Below are positions 1 to 6,075 of a stretch of 9,763 bases of DNA, in pieces. The notes under the pieces are model-generated. The model made no database searches. It was not told where the DNA came from and saw only the letters and a program-made list of their open reading frames with translations. Every line of letters starts with the position of its first letter. Position 1 is the first letter of the stretch. The stretch is from JBKCHH01 sp046302855 (lineage in GTDB: Bacteria > Pseudomonadota > Alphaproteobacteria > Rickettsiales > UBA8987), in contig JBKCHH010000065.1 of NCBI GenBank assembly GCA_046302855.1, forward strand, positions 1-9,763. The letters run 5' to 3'. The position numbers were made by a program, and so were the translations under genes.

Positions 1-102
1 ACTTAGGCCAGTAATTACTACAAACTGATTTTTAGGAATATCTACCGAAACATTTTTTAGATTATGTTCCTTAGCACCACGAACTTTAATGAATTCTTCC
101 AT
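1..102 (-). CDS. uvrA: UvrA, excinuclease ABC subunit A (N-terminal fragment, cut by window edge)
   Basis: Only the first 34 codons are inside the window, read leftwards from an ATG at 102-100. The peptide begins MEEFIKVRGAKEHNLKNVSV and continues to VITGLS at the edge. This is the highly conserved start of UvrA: an xIxVRGAxxHNLKNV strand followed by the first ABC-ATPase P-loop, which in the family reads GLSGSGKSS, so the edge cuts the Walker A motif. UvrA is the damage-sensing dimeric ATPase of nucleotide excision repair and loads UvrB onto damaged DNA. The gene diverges from the acyltransferase gene across about 80 bp. No LexA-type box and no clear Shine-Dalgarno sequence is visible upstream. 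The rest of the gene cannot be judged. Confidence 0.93.
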   Translation of the reverse strand, partial: MEEFIKVRGAKEHNLKNVSVDIPKNQFVVITGLS

Positions 103-133
103 TAATATACTAAATTGCCTGTTTTATTTTTCA

Positions 134-162
134 AAAAACTATACTAGATAGTTTTTGCTATC
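134..162. repeat. Overlapping inverted repeats between divergent uvrA and DUF374 genes
   Basis: A perfect 9-bp dyad, AAAAACTAT (134-142) and ATAGTTTTT (148-156), flanks a 5-nt centre ACTAG. A second dyad, GATAG (147-151) and CTATC (158-162), overlaps its right arm. It lies between divergent start codons, so a terminator role is unlikely. An operator or a leader RNA hairpin ahead of the acyltransferase gene is possible. No known regulator site is recognised. Confidence 0.4.
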
Positions 163-166
163 CATC

Positions 167-174
167 AAGGGAAG
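167..174 (+). promoter_or_regulatory. Shine-Dalgarno that decides the DUF374 start
   Basis: The purine run AAGGGAAG ends 7 nt before the ATG at 182. It is one of only two convincing Shine-Dalgarno sequences in the window, and it favours this ATG over the in-frame TTG at 155, which has no ribosome binding site. Confidence 0.6.
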
Positions 175-181
175 ATTTATA

Positions 182-877
182 ATGCCTGTTTCAATTAAAC
201 AAAAACTTAGCAAAAATAGCTTTGTAGCGGTATTTTTGGCATACCTGCTGTTTTTTTATTTAAAGTTTTCTTACTTTTTTCAAAAGAAAATATTTAAGAA
301 CCGGTCTTTAAAATTCGCTTACGAATTTTCTAACAAGCCCTGCATCTATGTTTTTTGGCATGGGAGAATGGCATTTATTCCCTTTCTTTCCCTTTCGCCT
401 AAAAATACCTCTATTATTGTTTCAAGGCATAATGATGGGCGGTTAATTGCAAAAATGATGGAGCTATTTGGCTTTAACATAATTAGTGGCTCTAGTAATG
501 ATAAAAAGGATAGGGGCGGGGTTAAGGCATTAATTGAAGCAATTGACGCAATAAAAGCTGGGCAAAAACTAGTAATTACGCCAGATGGCCCCAAAGGCCC
601 CGCCTTCAAACTAAAAAAATCAGTTCTGTATATAGCACAAAAAACCGCTACCCCTATTATTCCAATTAGCTTTTCTTGCTCCCGAAAAAAGGTTTTTAAA
701 TCTTGGGATTCATTTATTTTCCCATTACCCTTTGGCAGGGCATCATTTATAATTGGTAGTAAATTTATTGTTCCAAAAGATTTAGAATTAGAAGGTTTAG
801 AGGCAGAAGCCTACCTTGCCCAATTAGAAGAAGAAATCAACCGCATTACCATCCAAGCAGATGCGATTGTGGGGTAG
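182..877 (+). CDS. DUF374-family lysophospholipid acyltransferase-like protein
   Basis: A 231-residue protein of the DUF374 family, related to the PlsC/LpxL-type acyltransferases and expected to transfer acyl chains onto a lipid at the inner membrane; the substrate is not known from sequence. Family landmarks are a hydrophobic N-terminal segment (about 13-33), WHGR (59-62), SRHNDGRLIA (81-90, the catalytic His/Asp region), the GSS...RGGVKAL block (103-117), TPDGPKGP (133-140), and a C-terminal SWDSF...PLPFGR stretch (174-186). Length is normal for the family. The ATG at 182 is chosen because it follows a good Shine-Dalgarno sequence; an in-frame TTG at 155 would add nine residues. It diverges from uvrA and converges on atpG, separated by a palindromic repeat. 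In alphaproteobacteria DUF374 genes often lie near lipid A or Kdo genes, but none is visible here. Confidence 0.88.
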   Translation: MPVSIKQKLSKNSFVAVFLAYLLFFYLKFSYFFQKKIFKNRSLKFAYEFSNKPCIYVFWHGRMAFIPFLSLSPKNTSIIVSRHNDGRLIAKMMELFGFNIISGSSNDKKDRGGVKALIEAIDAIKAGQKLVITPDGPKGPAFKLKKSVLYIAQKTATPIIPISFSCSRKKVFKSWDSFIFPLPFGRASFIIGSKFIVPKDLELEGLEAEAYLAQLEEEINRITIQADAIVG

Positions 878-891
878 AAAAACCATCATTA

Positions 892-1043
892 AAAAGACCT
901 CTGCATAATTCGCTTATATGAAATTTTTATGCTTTTGCCTCAGACCGCACAGAACCTTAAGTCTTACATAAAGTAAATGAGGATTCGAGCATCGAAGCGA
1001 ATGCATAAAAATCCATAGAAGTAGAATTAGGCATAGGTCTTTT
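892..1043. repeat. Structured palindromic intergenic repeat element (about 152 bp)
   Basis: The region between the DUF374 and atpG stop codons is bounded by imperfect inverted repeats of 41 nt, 892-932 and 1003-1043. Both arms begin AAAAGACCT read inwards and share TGC, TAATTC, TATG and ATTTTTATGC blocks, with small offsets between them. The interior can also pair: CCTCA (938-942) with TGAGG (978-982), TTAC (964-967) with GTAA (973-976), and TTCGA (984-988) with TCGAA (992-996) around a 3-nt loop. A transcript from either strand could fold into a long stem with branched interior hairpins. The right end overlaps the last bases of atpG's TAA stop. The outer end of the stem runs into T residues on both strands, so it may act as a bidirectional terminator. 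A terminal copy recurs at 5189-5211. It resembles in style the palindromic repeats of Rickettsiales, but I cannot assign it to a named family. Confidence 0.7.
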
Positions 1044-1968
1044 AAACCGCTTCGGCGCCGCTGATGATTTCTATTAGTTCTTTGGTAATGTTTGCCTGTC
1101 TGGTGCGGTTGTAAACTAGGCTTAGTTTTTGAATCATCTCGCCTGCGTTTCTGGTAGCATTATCCATCGCACTCATTCTAGCCCCCTGTTCAGAAGCGGC
1201 ATTTTCAAGCAGGGCAGAAAATATTTGAATGGCAAGGTTTCGAGGCAATAAATCTGCCAGTATTTTATCTTGGCTTGGCTCATATTCGTAGATGCTTTTT
1301 AGCTCTAAAATATCATCCTTTTCAGAACTCTCAGCTATTGGTGAATCTACTTCTAAAGGAATTAGCCCCTTGATAGTAGTTTTTTGCGAAATAGTTGAAA
1401 TAAAGCGATTAAAAATAATGGAGCAGGTATCTATTGTTTGCGTTTCAAATAACTCTATAGCCTTTAGGGAAATTTTGCTGGCACTATCAAAAGAAACAGT
1501 TTTTTCTTTTGATAAATCAAAATGCTCAATAATATAATCACTCGCCTGCGTGCCAAAATAATGTTTTAGCGATTCATTTGCCTTTTTGCCAATGGTTATA
1601 ATGCGAACAGTTTTGCCCAAAGCCTCATACTTTTTCACCTCACTTTTAGCCGCCTTTACAATGGAGGAGTTAAACATTCCGCATAGGCCCCTATCACCCG
1701 CTGCCACAATTAGTAAGTGTTTGTTAGAAATAACCTCTCCTAGCTCATTTAACCTGCCACTTAAAAGTGGTTTTACATCGGTCTTATCGGCATTTTCTAG
1801 TAGGTGGAAAATAACCTCTTTGGTTTTATTGGCGTAAGCTCTTGATTTTTCTGCGCGGTCTCTTGCCTTTTTTAGCTTGGCGGCTGCAACCATTTTCATA
1901 GCCTTAGTAATCTTCTGCGTAGATTTTACAGAGGCTATTCTAATTTTAAGTGATTTAAGGCTTGGCAT
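1042..1968 (-). CDS. atpG: F1 ATP synthase gamma subunit
   Basis: A 308-residue gamma subunit, the central rotor shaft of F1-ATPase that couples proton-driven rotation to the catalytic sites. The N-terminal helix MPSLKSLKIRIASVKSTQKI followed by TKAMKMVAAAKLKKA is diagnostic. So is the C-terminal helix with ASEQGARMSAMDNATRNA and the end ITKELIEIISGAEAV, typical of alphaproteobacteria. The middle Rossmann-like domain contains the GDRGLCGMFNSSI segment. Length is slightly above the usual 285-295. It starts 16 nt after the atpA stop, so the two should be co-transcribed. There is no clear Shine-Dalgarno sequence. atpD normally follows, but here the gene ends in a palindromic repeat and then a convergent gene. 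Confidence 0.97.
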   Translation of the reverse strand: MPSLKSLKIRIASVKSTQKITKAMKMVAAAKLKKARDRAEKSRAYANKTKEVIFHLLENADKTDVKPLLSGRLNELGEVISNKHLLIVAAGDRGLCGMFNSSIVKAAKSEVKKYEALGKTVRIITIGKKANESLKHYFGTQASDYIIEHFDLSKEKTVSFDSASKISLKAIELFETQTIDTCSIIFNRFISTISQKTTIKGLIPLEVDSPIAESSEKDDILELKSIYEYEPSQDKILADLLPRNLAIQIFSALLENAASEQGARMSAMDNATRNAGEMIQKLSLVYNRTRQANITKELIEIISGAEAV

Positions 1969-1984
1969 AGGTTAATTTAATGCT

Positions 1985-3514
1985 TTACAAAAATTTCTTA
2001 ACGAATTTTTCTAAAATAGAGTGGATTTCTGCCTCAGTAGTTTCAGATACCTTACTTTCAAGGCGGATTCTAGTTAAAACCCCTTCGTGCATATTGTGAA
2101 AGTGGCTTAGCAGTTCTTTTTCAAAACGGCGAACACTTTTTACCTCTATCTTATCTATATAGCCCTTAACCCCTGCAAACATTACCACCACCTGTTCTTC
2201 CATTGAAAGGGGTGAATATTGGTCTTGCTTTAACAGCTCAGTAATTCTAGCCCCACGCGATAGTAGCTTTTGCGTAGAAGCATCTAGGTCTGAACCAAAC
2301 TGGGCAAATGCCTCAAGCTCTCTAAACTGGGCTAAATCTAGCTTTATAGTTCCAGCCACCTGTTTAGTAGCCTTAGTTTGTGCAGCTGATCCAACACGGG
2401 AAACAGATAGGCCCACATTTACAGCAGGGCGAACGCCCTTATAAAATAAACCAGTTTCTAAAAATATCTGCCCATCAGTAATAGAAATCACATTGGTGGG
2501 AATGTAAGCAGATACATCGCCGGCTTGAGTTTCAATAATTGGCAAGGCGGTAAGTGAACCAGCCCCCCTTTCATCACTCATTTTAGCAGCCCTTTCAAGC
2601 AACCTTGAGTGCAGATAAAACACATCCCCCGGATAAGCCTCCCTCCCCGGTGGCCTGCGAAGTAGTAAAGACATCTGGCGGTAAGCAACGGCATGCTTTG
2701 ATAAATCATCATAAATAATTACCGCATGCATGGCATTATCACGGAAAAATTCACCCATGGTGCAACCAGTATAAGGGGCTAAAAACTGCAAGGGAGCTGG
2801 GTCTGAAGCAGTAGCTGCAACTATTATAGTATATTTCATCGCATCTTCTTCCTCTAGCTTTTTTACAATTTGAGCAACGGTGGAACGCTTTTGCCCAATT
2901 ACCACATAAATACAAAACTGCTTCTTTTTATCATCATCTAGCTTGTTTAAATTCCTTTGATTTAAAATAGTATCTATGGCAATGGCGGTTTTGCCGGTTT
3001 GCCTATCCCCAATTATAAGCTCCCTTTGCCCTCTACCAATTGGAATTAGCGTATCAATAGACTTTATACCAGTTTGTAGTGGTTCGTGAACTGATTTTCT
3101 ATCCACAATACCCGGAGCCTTTACCTCTACCTTTTTGCGAGTAACATTTTTTAGCTCACCCTTACCATCAATAGGGTTGCCAAGCCCATCTACCACCCTG
3201 CCAAGCAAGCCTAAGCCTACAGGAACTTCTACAATTTTGCCAGTTCTTTTTACAATATCACCTTCTTTTATGCCCCTTTCTTCACCAAACAAAACTACGC
3301 CCACATTATCTTCTTCCAAGTTCAAGGCCATACCCACTGAGCCATTTGGGAAGGAAACCATTTCAGATGACATAACCTTATCAAGCCCATAAACGCTGGC
3401 AACGCCATCGCCTACGGAAATTACATGACCAATTTCAGATAATTCGGCTTCATCTTTAAAATTGGCGATTTTCTTTTCTAGAATTTTTGCTATGTCAGAG
3501 GCTTTAATTTGCAT
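1985..3514 (-). CDS. atpA: F1 ATP synthase alpha subunit
   Basis: A 509-residue alpha subunit, full length for the family. It forms the non-catalytic half of the alpha3beta3 F1 headpiece at the inner membrane. Visible are the N-terminal delta-binding helix, the beta-barrel region (about 27-95), Walker A GDRQTGKT (169-176), the Walker B strand HAVIIYDD, the PPGREAYPGDVFYLHSRLLE segment, and the family signature PAVNVGLSVS followed by the arginine finger in SRVGSAAQ. The ATG at 3514 follows a weak purine stretch (AAAGAAA). A sigma70-like promoter lies just upstream at 3555-3582. The usual upstream partner atpH is absent: the next gene is a complete DUF465 gene. The subunit itself shows no damage. 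Confidence 0.98.
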   Translation of the reverse strand: MQIKASDIAKILEKKIANFKDEAELSEIGHVISVGDGVASVYGLDKVMSSEMVSFPNGSVGMALNLEEDNVGVVLFGEERGIKEGDIVKRTGKIVEVPVGLGLLGRVVDGLGNPIDGKGELKNVTRKKVEVKAPGIVDRKSVHEPLQTGIKSIDTLIPIGRGQRELIIGDRQTGKTAIAIDTILNQRNLNKLDDDKKKQFCIYVVIGQKRSTVAQIVKKLEEEDAMKYTIIVAATASDPAPLQFLAPYTGCTMGEFFRDNAMHAVIIYDDLSKHAVAYRQMSLLLRRPPGREAYPGDVFYLHSRLLERAAKMSDERGAGSLTALPIIETQAGDVSAYIPTNVISITDGQIFLETGLFYKGVRPAVNVGLSVSRVGSAAQTKATKQVAGTIKLDLAQFRELEAFAQFGSDLDASTQKLLSRGARITELLKQDQYSPLSMEEQVVVMFAGVKGYIDKIEVKSVRRFEKELLSHFHNMHEGVLTRIRLESKVSETTEAEIHSILEKFVKKFL

Positions 3515-3554
3515 TTTCTTTATTGGTTCAATTATTATCTTTTCAAGACCTTGG

Positions 3555-3582
3555 CTTATATAAAGAAAAAACTTTTTGGCAA
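3555..3582 (-). promoter_or_regulatory. Candidate sigma70 promoter for atpA-atpG
   Basis: On the minus strand, TTGCCA (3582-3577) and TATAAG (3560-3555) are separated by 16 bp. Transcription would start near 3548, giving a leader of about 34 nt before the atpA ATG. This supports an atpA-atpG unit independent of the DUF465 gene upstream. Confidence 0.5.
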
Positions 3583-3619
3583 ATAGTTTTTTTTATTGAG
3601 AATTTTTTGGGAAACTTTT

Positions 3620-3817
3620 TTAAGCCCTTAAATCTGGATTTAGCCTTGCCTTCAAATAGGCAATTTTATCCTTTAGCATAAGTTTTTGTTTCTTTAGCTT
3701 TTGATAGGTAAAGTCATCTAGCTTTTTTATATCCTGCCCACGCAAGATAATATCAATTTCTCTATGCTGAAATTCTAGCATTTCGATATTTTTTATTATT
3801 TCTTCTATCTCTAACAT
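3620..3817 (-). CDS. YdcH/DUF465-family small protein
   Basis: A 65-residue, highly charged, helical protein. The pattern of an early LEFQHREIDIIL segment (residues 14-25) followed by YQKLKKQKLMLKDKIAYLKAR (39-59) is the DUF465/YdcH signature: an HxxLD-like motif and then LKKxKLxLKDxI. These proteins are predicted two-helix hairpins, common in proteobacteria, with no established function. The ATG at 3817 is the only good start. The gene is divergent from purB and sits upstream of atpA in the same orientation with about 105 bp between, so it may be transcribed separately. No hairpin terminator is evident after it. Confidence 0.85.
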   Translation of the reverse strand: MLEIEEIIKNIEMLEFQHREIDIILRGQDIKKLDDFTYQKLKKQKLMLKDKIAYLKARLNPDLRA

Positions 3818-3831
3818 GTAAATAAAAAATA

Positions 3832-3859
3832 TTGGTAAAAAAGGGAAATAAATTATATA
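3832..3859 (+). promoter_or_regulatory. Candidate purB promoter
   Basis: TTGGTA (3832-3837) and TATATA (3854-3859) are separated by 16 bp. The start would be near 3866, about 24 nt upstream of the purB ATG. The -10 overlaps the -10 of the divergent DUF465 promoter on the opposite strand. Confidence 0.45.
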
Positions 3860-3879
3860 GCCATTTATGCAAATAAAAA
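3852..3879 (-). promoter_or_regulatory. Candidate DUF465-gene promoter
   Basis: The minus strand carries a perfect TATAAT at 3857-3852. A weak TTTTTA -35 lies at 3879-3874, 16 bp upstream. The bases just upstream of the -10, ATGGC, give a TG-containing context like an extended -10. The same 12-mer is found upstream of the agmatinase gene. Confidence 0.4.
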
Positions 3880-3889
3880 GAAAAGTTTT

Positions 3890-5188
3890 ATGATTCCTAG
3901 ATACGCAACAGAAGAAATGGTTTTAATTTGGAGTGAGGAAAACAAATATAAACTATGGGCAGAAATTGAAATTCTTGCCTGTGAGGCTTTAGAACAGCTA
4001 AACCAAGTTCCCAAAAACACTGCTAAAAAAATTAGGGAAAAACTAAAAGGAGTTTCTTTCGATGCCAAAAAAATTGAGGAGATAGAAAAAACCACCAAGC
4101 ACGATGTGATTGCTTTTTTAACTCACCTAAACCAATTTATTGGTGATGAGGGGCGGTTTTTGCATCTGGGGATGACCAGTTCTGATCTACTAGACACCTG
4201 CCTTTCGCTTCAACTAAAGCAATCAGTAGAATTAATTTTGCGGGATGTTGATAGCCTGCTAGCATCGCTAAAAACAAGGGCGAATGAAACCAAAAACCTA
4301 GTGGTGATGGGTAGAAGCCACGGTATTCACGCCGAGCCAACTACCTTTGGTTTAAAATTCGCTAGATTTTATGCGGAAATTGACCGCTCAAAACAAAGGC
4401 TTAGGGGAGCCTTAGAAGATATTTCTGTTTGTGCTATTTCTGGGGCAGTTGGCACTTACGCCAATATTAACCCCTTTGTGGAAGAATTTGTTGCCAAAAA
4501 ATTGGGCTTAAGGGCAGAGACCATTTCTACCCAAATAATTCCAAGGGATAGGCACGCCTTTTTGTTTAGCGTTTTTGGTGTTTTAGCAGGCTCTATTGAA
4601 AATATCGCCACTGAAATTCGCCACCTGCAAAGAACGGAAGTTTTGGAGGCTGAAGAGTATTTTTCCAAAGGGCAAAAGGGTTCTTCTGCCATGCCTCACA
4701 AAAGAAACCCCGTGCTAAGCGAAAACCTTTGTGGCTTAGCAAGGCTAATTAGGGCAAATACCATTCCCGCTTTAGAAAACATTGCCCTGTGGCATGAAAG
4801 GGATATTTCCCACTCCTCAGTTGAGCGAATAATTGCACCAGATACCTGTATTTTGTTAGACTTTGCCCTTAAACGCCTTACTAACTTAATTAAAAATCTA
4901 GTGATTCACCCAGATAAAATAGAAAAAAATTTAAACGGCTTAAATGGGCTTATTTTTTCGCAAAGGGTGCTACTTGCCTTAACCAGCAAGGGTTTATCTA
5001 GAGAAAAATCTTATGAACTAGTGCAAAAAAACGCCATGAAGGTTTGGGAAGATGGGGCAAATTTTTTAGACGAACTAAAAAAAGATAAAGAGGTTCTAGC
5101 AAAAATTTCTGCCAAAGAATTGGCGGAACTGTTTGATATAGGGTATCATACCAAGAATGTAGAGTATATTTTTAAGAAGGTGTTTTAG
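3890..5188 (+). CDS. purB: Adenylosuccinate lyase
   Basis: A 432-residue member of the fumarase/aspartase superfamily. It cleaves SAICAR to AICAR plus fumarate and adenylosuccinate to AMP plus fumarate in cytosolic purine synthesis. Visible motifs are KHDV (70-73), GMTSSDLLDT (94-103), GRSHGIHAEPTT (141-152, with the catalytic His at 144), and the superfamily signature GSSAMPHKRNP (264-274) on the mobile loop with the catalytic serine. WHERDISHSSVER then completes the active site. Length matches the bacterial 430-residue type. The ATG at 3890 follows an A-rich stretch without a real Shine-Dalgarno sequence. The gene stands alone and converges on cysH with only 22 bp between stop codons. No other pur gene is in the window. 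Confidence 0.97.
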   Translation: MIPRYATEEMVLIWSEENKYKLWAEIEILACEALEQLNQVPKNTAKKIREKLKGVSFDAKKIEEIEKTTKHDVIAFLTHLNQFIGDEGRFLHLGMTSSDLLDTCLSLQLKQSVELILRDVDSLLASLKTRANETKNLVVMGRSHGIHAEPTTFGLKFARFYAEIDRSKQRLRGALEDISVCAISGAVGTYANINPFVEEFVAKKLGLRAETISTQIIPRDRHAFLFSVFGVLAGSIENIATEIRHLQRTEVLEAEEYFSKGQKGSSAMPHKRNPVLSENLCGLARLIRANTIPALENIALWHERDISHSSVERIIAPDTCILLDFALKRLTNLIKNLVIHPDKIEKNLNGLNGLIFSQRVLLALTSKGLSREKSYELVQKNAMKVWEDGANFLDELKKDKEVLAKISAKELAELFDIGYHTKNVEYIFKKVF

Positions 5189-5211
5189 AGTAGAATTAGG
5201 TAGAGGTCTTT
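5189..5211 (+). repeat. Solo terminal copy of the palindromic repeat
   Basis: The 23 nt filling the space between the purB stop (5186-5188) and the cysH stop (5211-5213) match 1020-1042 with two mismatches and no gap. Both share AGTAGAATTAGG and end AGGTCTTT. The copy also matches, in reverse orientation, the left arm at 892-912. It looks like the end of the same element, either a remnant or a minimal unit. Confidence 0.6.
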
Positions 5212-5948
5212 CACACATTCCAATCAACCACCTGTTTTGAATCTAGATGGATGCCGCATTCCTGCTTTTGTTTGCCGGTCATGTCTATGGCATTTGCCCA
5301 TCTGCCACTTCTTTCATCTTCACCAGGGTGAACGGCCTTTGTGCAAGGCTCGCAACCAATAGAAGGGTAGCCCTTGCTAAAAAGTGGATGTTGTGGCAAA
5401 TTTCTTTTTTCAAACTCATGGGCAATTTTTTTCTTATCCCAATCTAATATTGGATTTATGCGAAAGCGATTATTTTCATCCAGCTCAATTTTCTCCATTT
5501 CGCTTCGCTCCTTGGTTTGATACTTTCTTCTGCCAGTTATTACCGCCTTAAAATTATTGTCATCCAGATAAGATTTTAAAGGCTCTACCTTTCTAAGCCA
5601 GCAACAGCGGTTAACATTAAACTGCCAAAGTTCCCCCTTTGGATCAATATTGTTTTTAAGCTCTTTTTTGGGGTGGATGCGAACTAGATTCTTAATTTTT
5701 AGCCTTTTTTCTATTTCATTAACATAATCAATAGTTTCTTTAAAATGCTTTTCTGTATCTAAAAACAATACTGGAATTTTGGGGTTAACCTCTAGCACAA
5801 GGGCAATTAGCAGGGCAGAATAGGCACCGAATGATGAAAATAGGCAGATTTCATCATCCTTAAATTCATTTTCTATTAGTGCCGTTAAAAGCTCATCTAT
5901 TTCTAGATGACCATAGAATGTTTGTAGGCGAGATAGAGATATTTCCAT
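5211..5948 (-). CDS. cysH: Phosphoadenylyl/adenylyl-sulfate reductase, probably the Fe-S APS reductase type
   Basis: A 245-residue CysH family protein that reduces activated sulfate to sulfite using thioredoxin in assimilatory sulfate reduction. It has a PP-loop-like SSFGAYS (38-44), LDTEKHFKET (64-72), the ITGRRKYQTKER segment (137-148), NPILDW (165-170) and the C-terminal catalytic ECGIH (Cys231). It also has the CC pair (115-116) and CEPC (199-202), the four ligands of the [4Fe-4S] cluster that mark APS-using enzymes and are lacking in E. coli-type PAPS reductases. APS rather than PAPS is therefore the likely substrate; this is family knowledge applied to visible cysteines. All key residues are present. 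No cysD, cysN or cysI is in the window. It appears to be transcribed from a promoter immediately abutting its ATG. Confidence 0.93.
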   Translation of the reverse strand: MEISLSRLQTFYGHLEIDELLTALIENEFKDDEICLFSSFGAYSALLIALVLEVNPKIPVLFLDTEKHFKETIDYVNEIEKRLKIKNLVRIHPKKELKNNIDPKGELWQFNVNRCCWLRKVEPLKSYLDDNNFKAVITGRRKYQTKERSEMEKIELDENNRFRINPILDWDKKKIAHEFEKRNLPQHPLFSKGYPSIGCEPCTKAVHPGEDERSGRWANAIDMTGKQKQECGIHLDSKQVVDWNV

Positions 5949-5955
5949 AAATACT

Positions 5956-5984
5956 ATTTTACGATTATTTTAGAATTTTGGCAA
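5956..5984 (-). promoter_or_regulatory. cysH promoter, predicted leaderless
   Basis: On the minus strand, TTGCCA (5984-5979) and TAAAAT (5961-5956) are 17 bp apart, the best promoter match in the window. The -10 ends only 7 nt before the cysH ATG (5948), so the transcript should begin at or within a base or two of the start codon. An AGAATT/AATTCT dyad (5972-5977 and 5995-6000) straddles the -35. Confidence 0.5.
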
Positions 5985-6000
5985 CAGAATCATAAATTCT

Positions 6001-6061
6001 TTGGGCAAAATTAATCTTTTATTAATTATTCTATTGTTATTTCCAAAAACAACAATAACTA
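6001..6061 (+). promoter_or_regulatory. Weak candidate promoters for the mlaC-like gene
   Basis: Two poor sigma70-like pairs are visible: TTGGGC (6001-6006) with TAATTA (6023-6028), and TTGTTA (6034-6039) with TAACTA (6056-6061), each spaced 16 bp. An ATTGTT/AACAAT dyad (6033-6038 and 6051-6056) overlaps the second. The choice between them is not decidable by eye in such AT-rich DNA. Confidence 0.25.
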
Positions 6062-6075
6062 TGCCTTATTAATTT

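Noticed and set aside
155..181. TTG at 155 as the start of the DUF374 protein
   Set aside because: It has no Shine-Dalgarno sequence and lies inside the dyad; the ATG at 182 has AAGGGAAG correctly spaced.
346..609. 87-codon minus frame opposite the DUF374 gene
   Set aside because: It is a shadow of conserved WHGR to DGPKGP codons, with no domain and no ribosome binding site.
3515..3619. Remnant of atpH or a strong terminator between the DUF465 gene and atpA
   Set aside because: No delta-subunit codons are readable and the A/T runs do not form a GC-containing stem followed by a T tract; only a promoter is supported.
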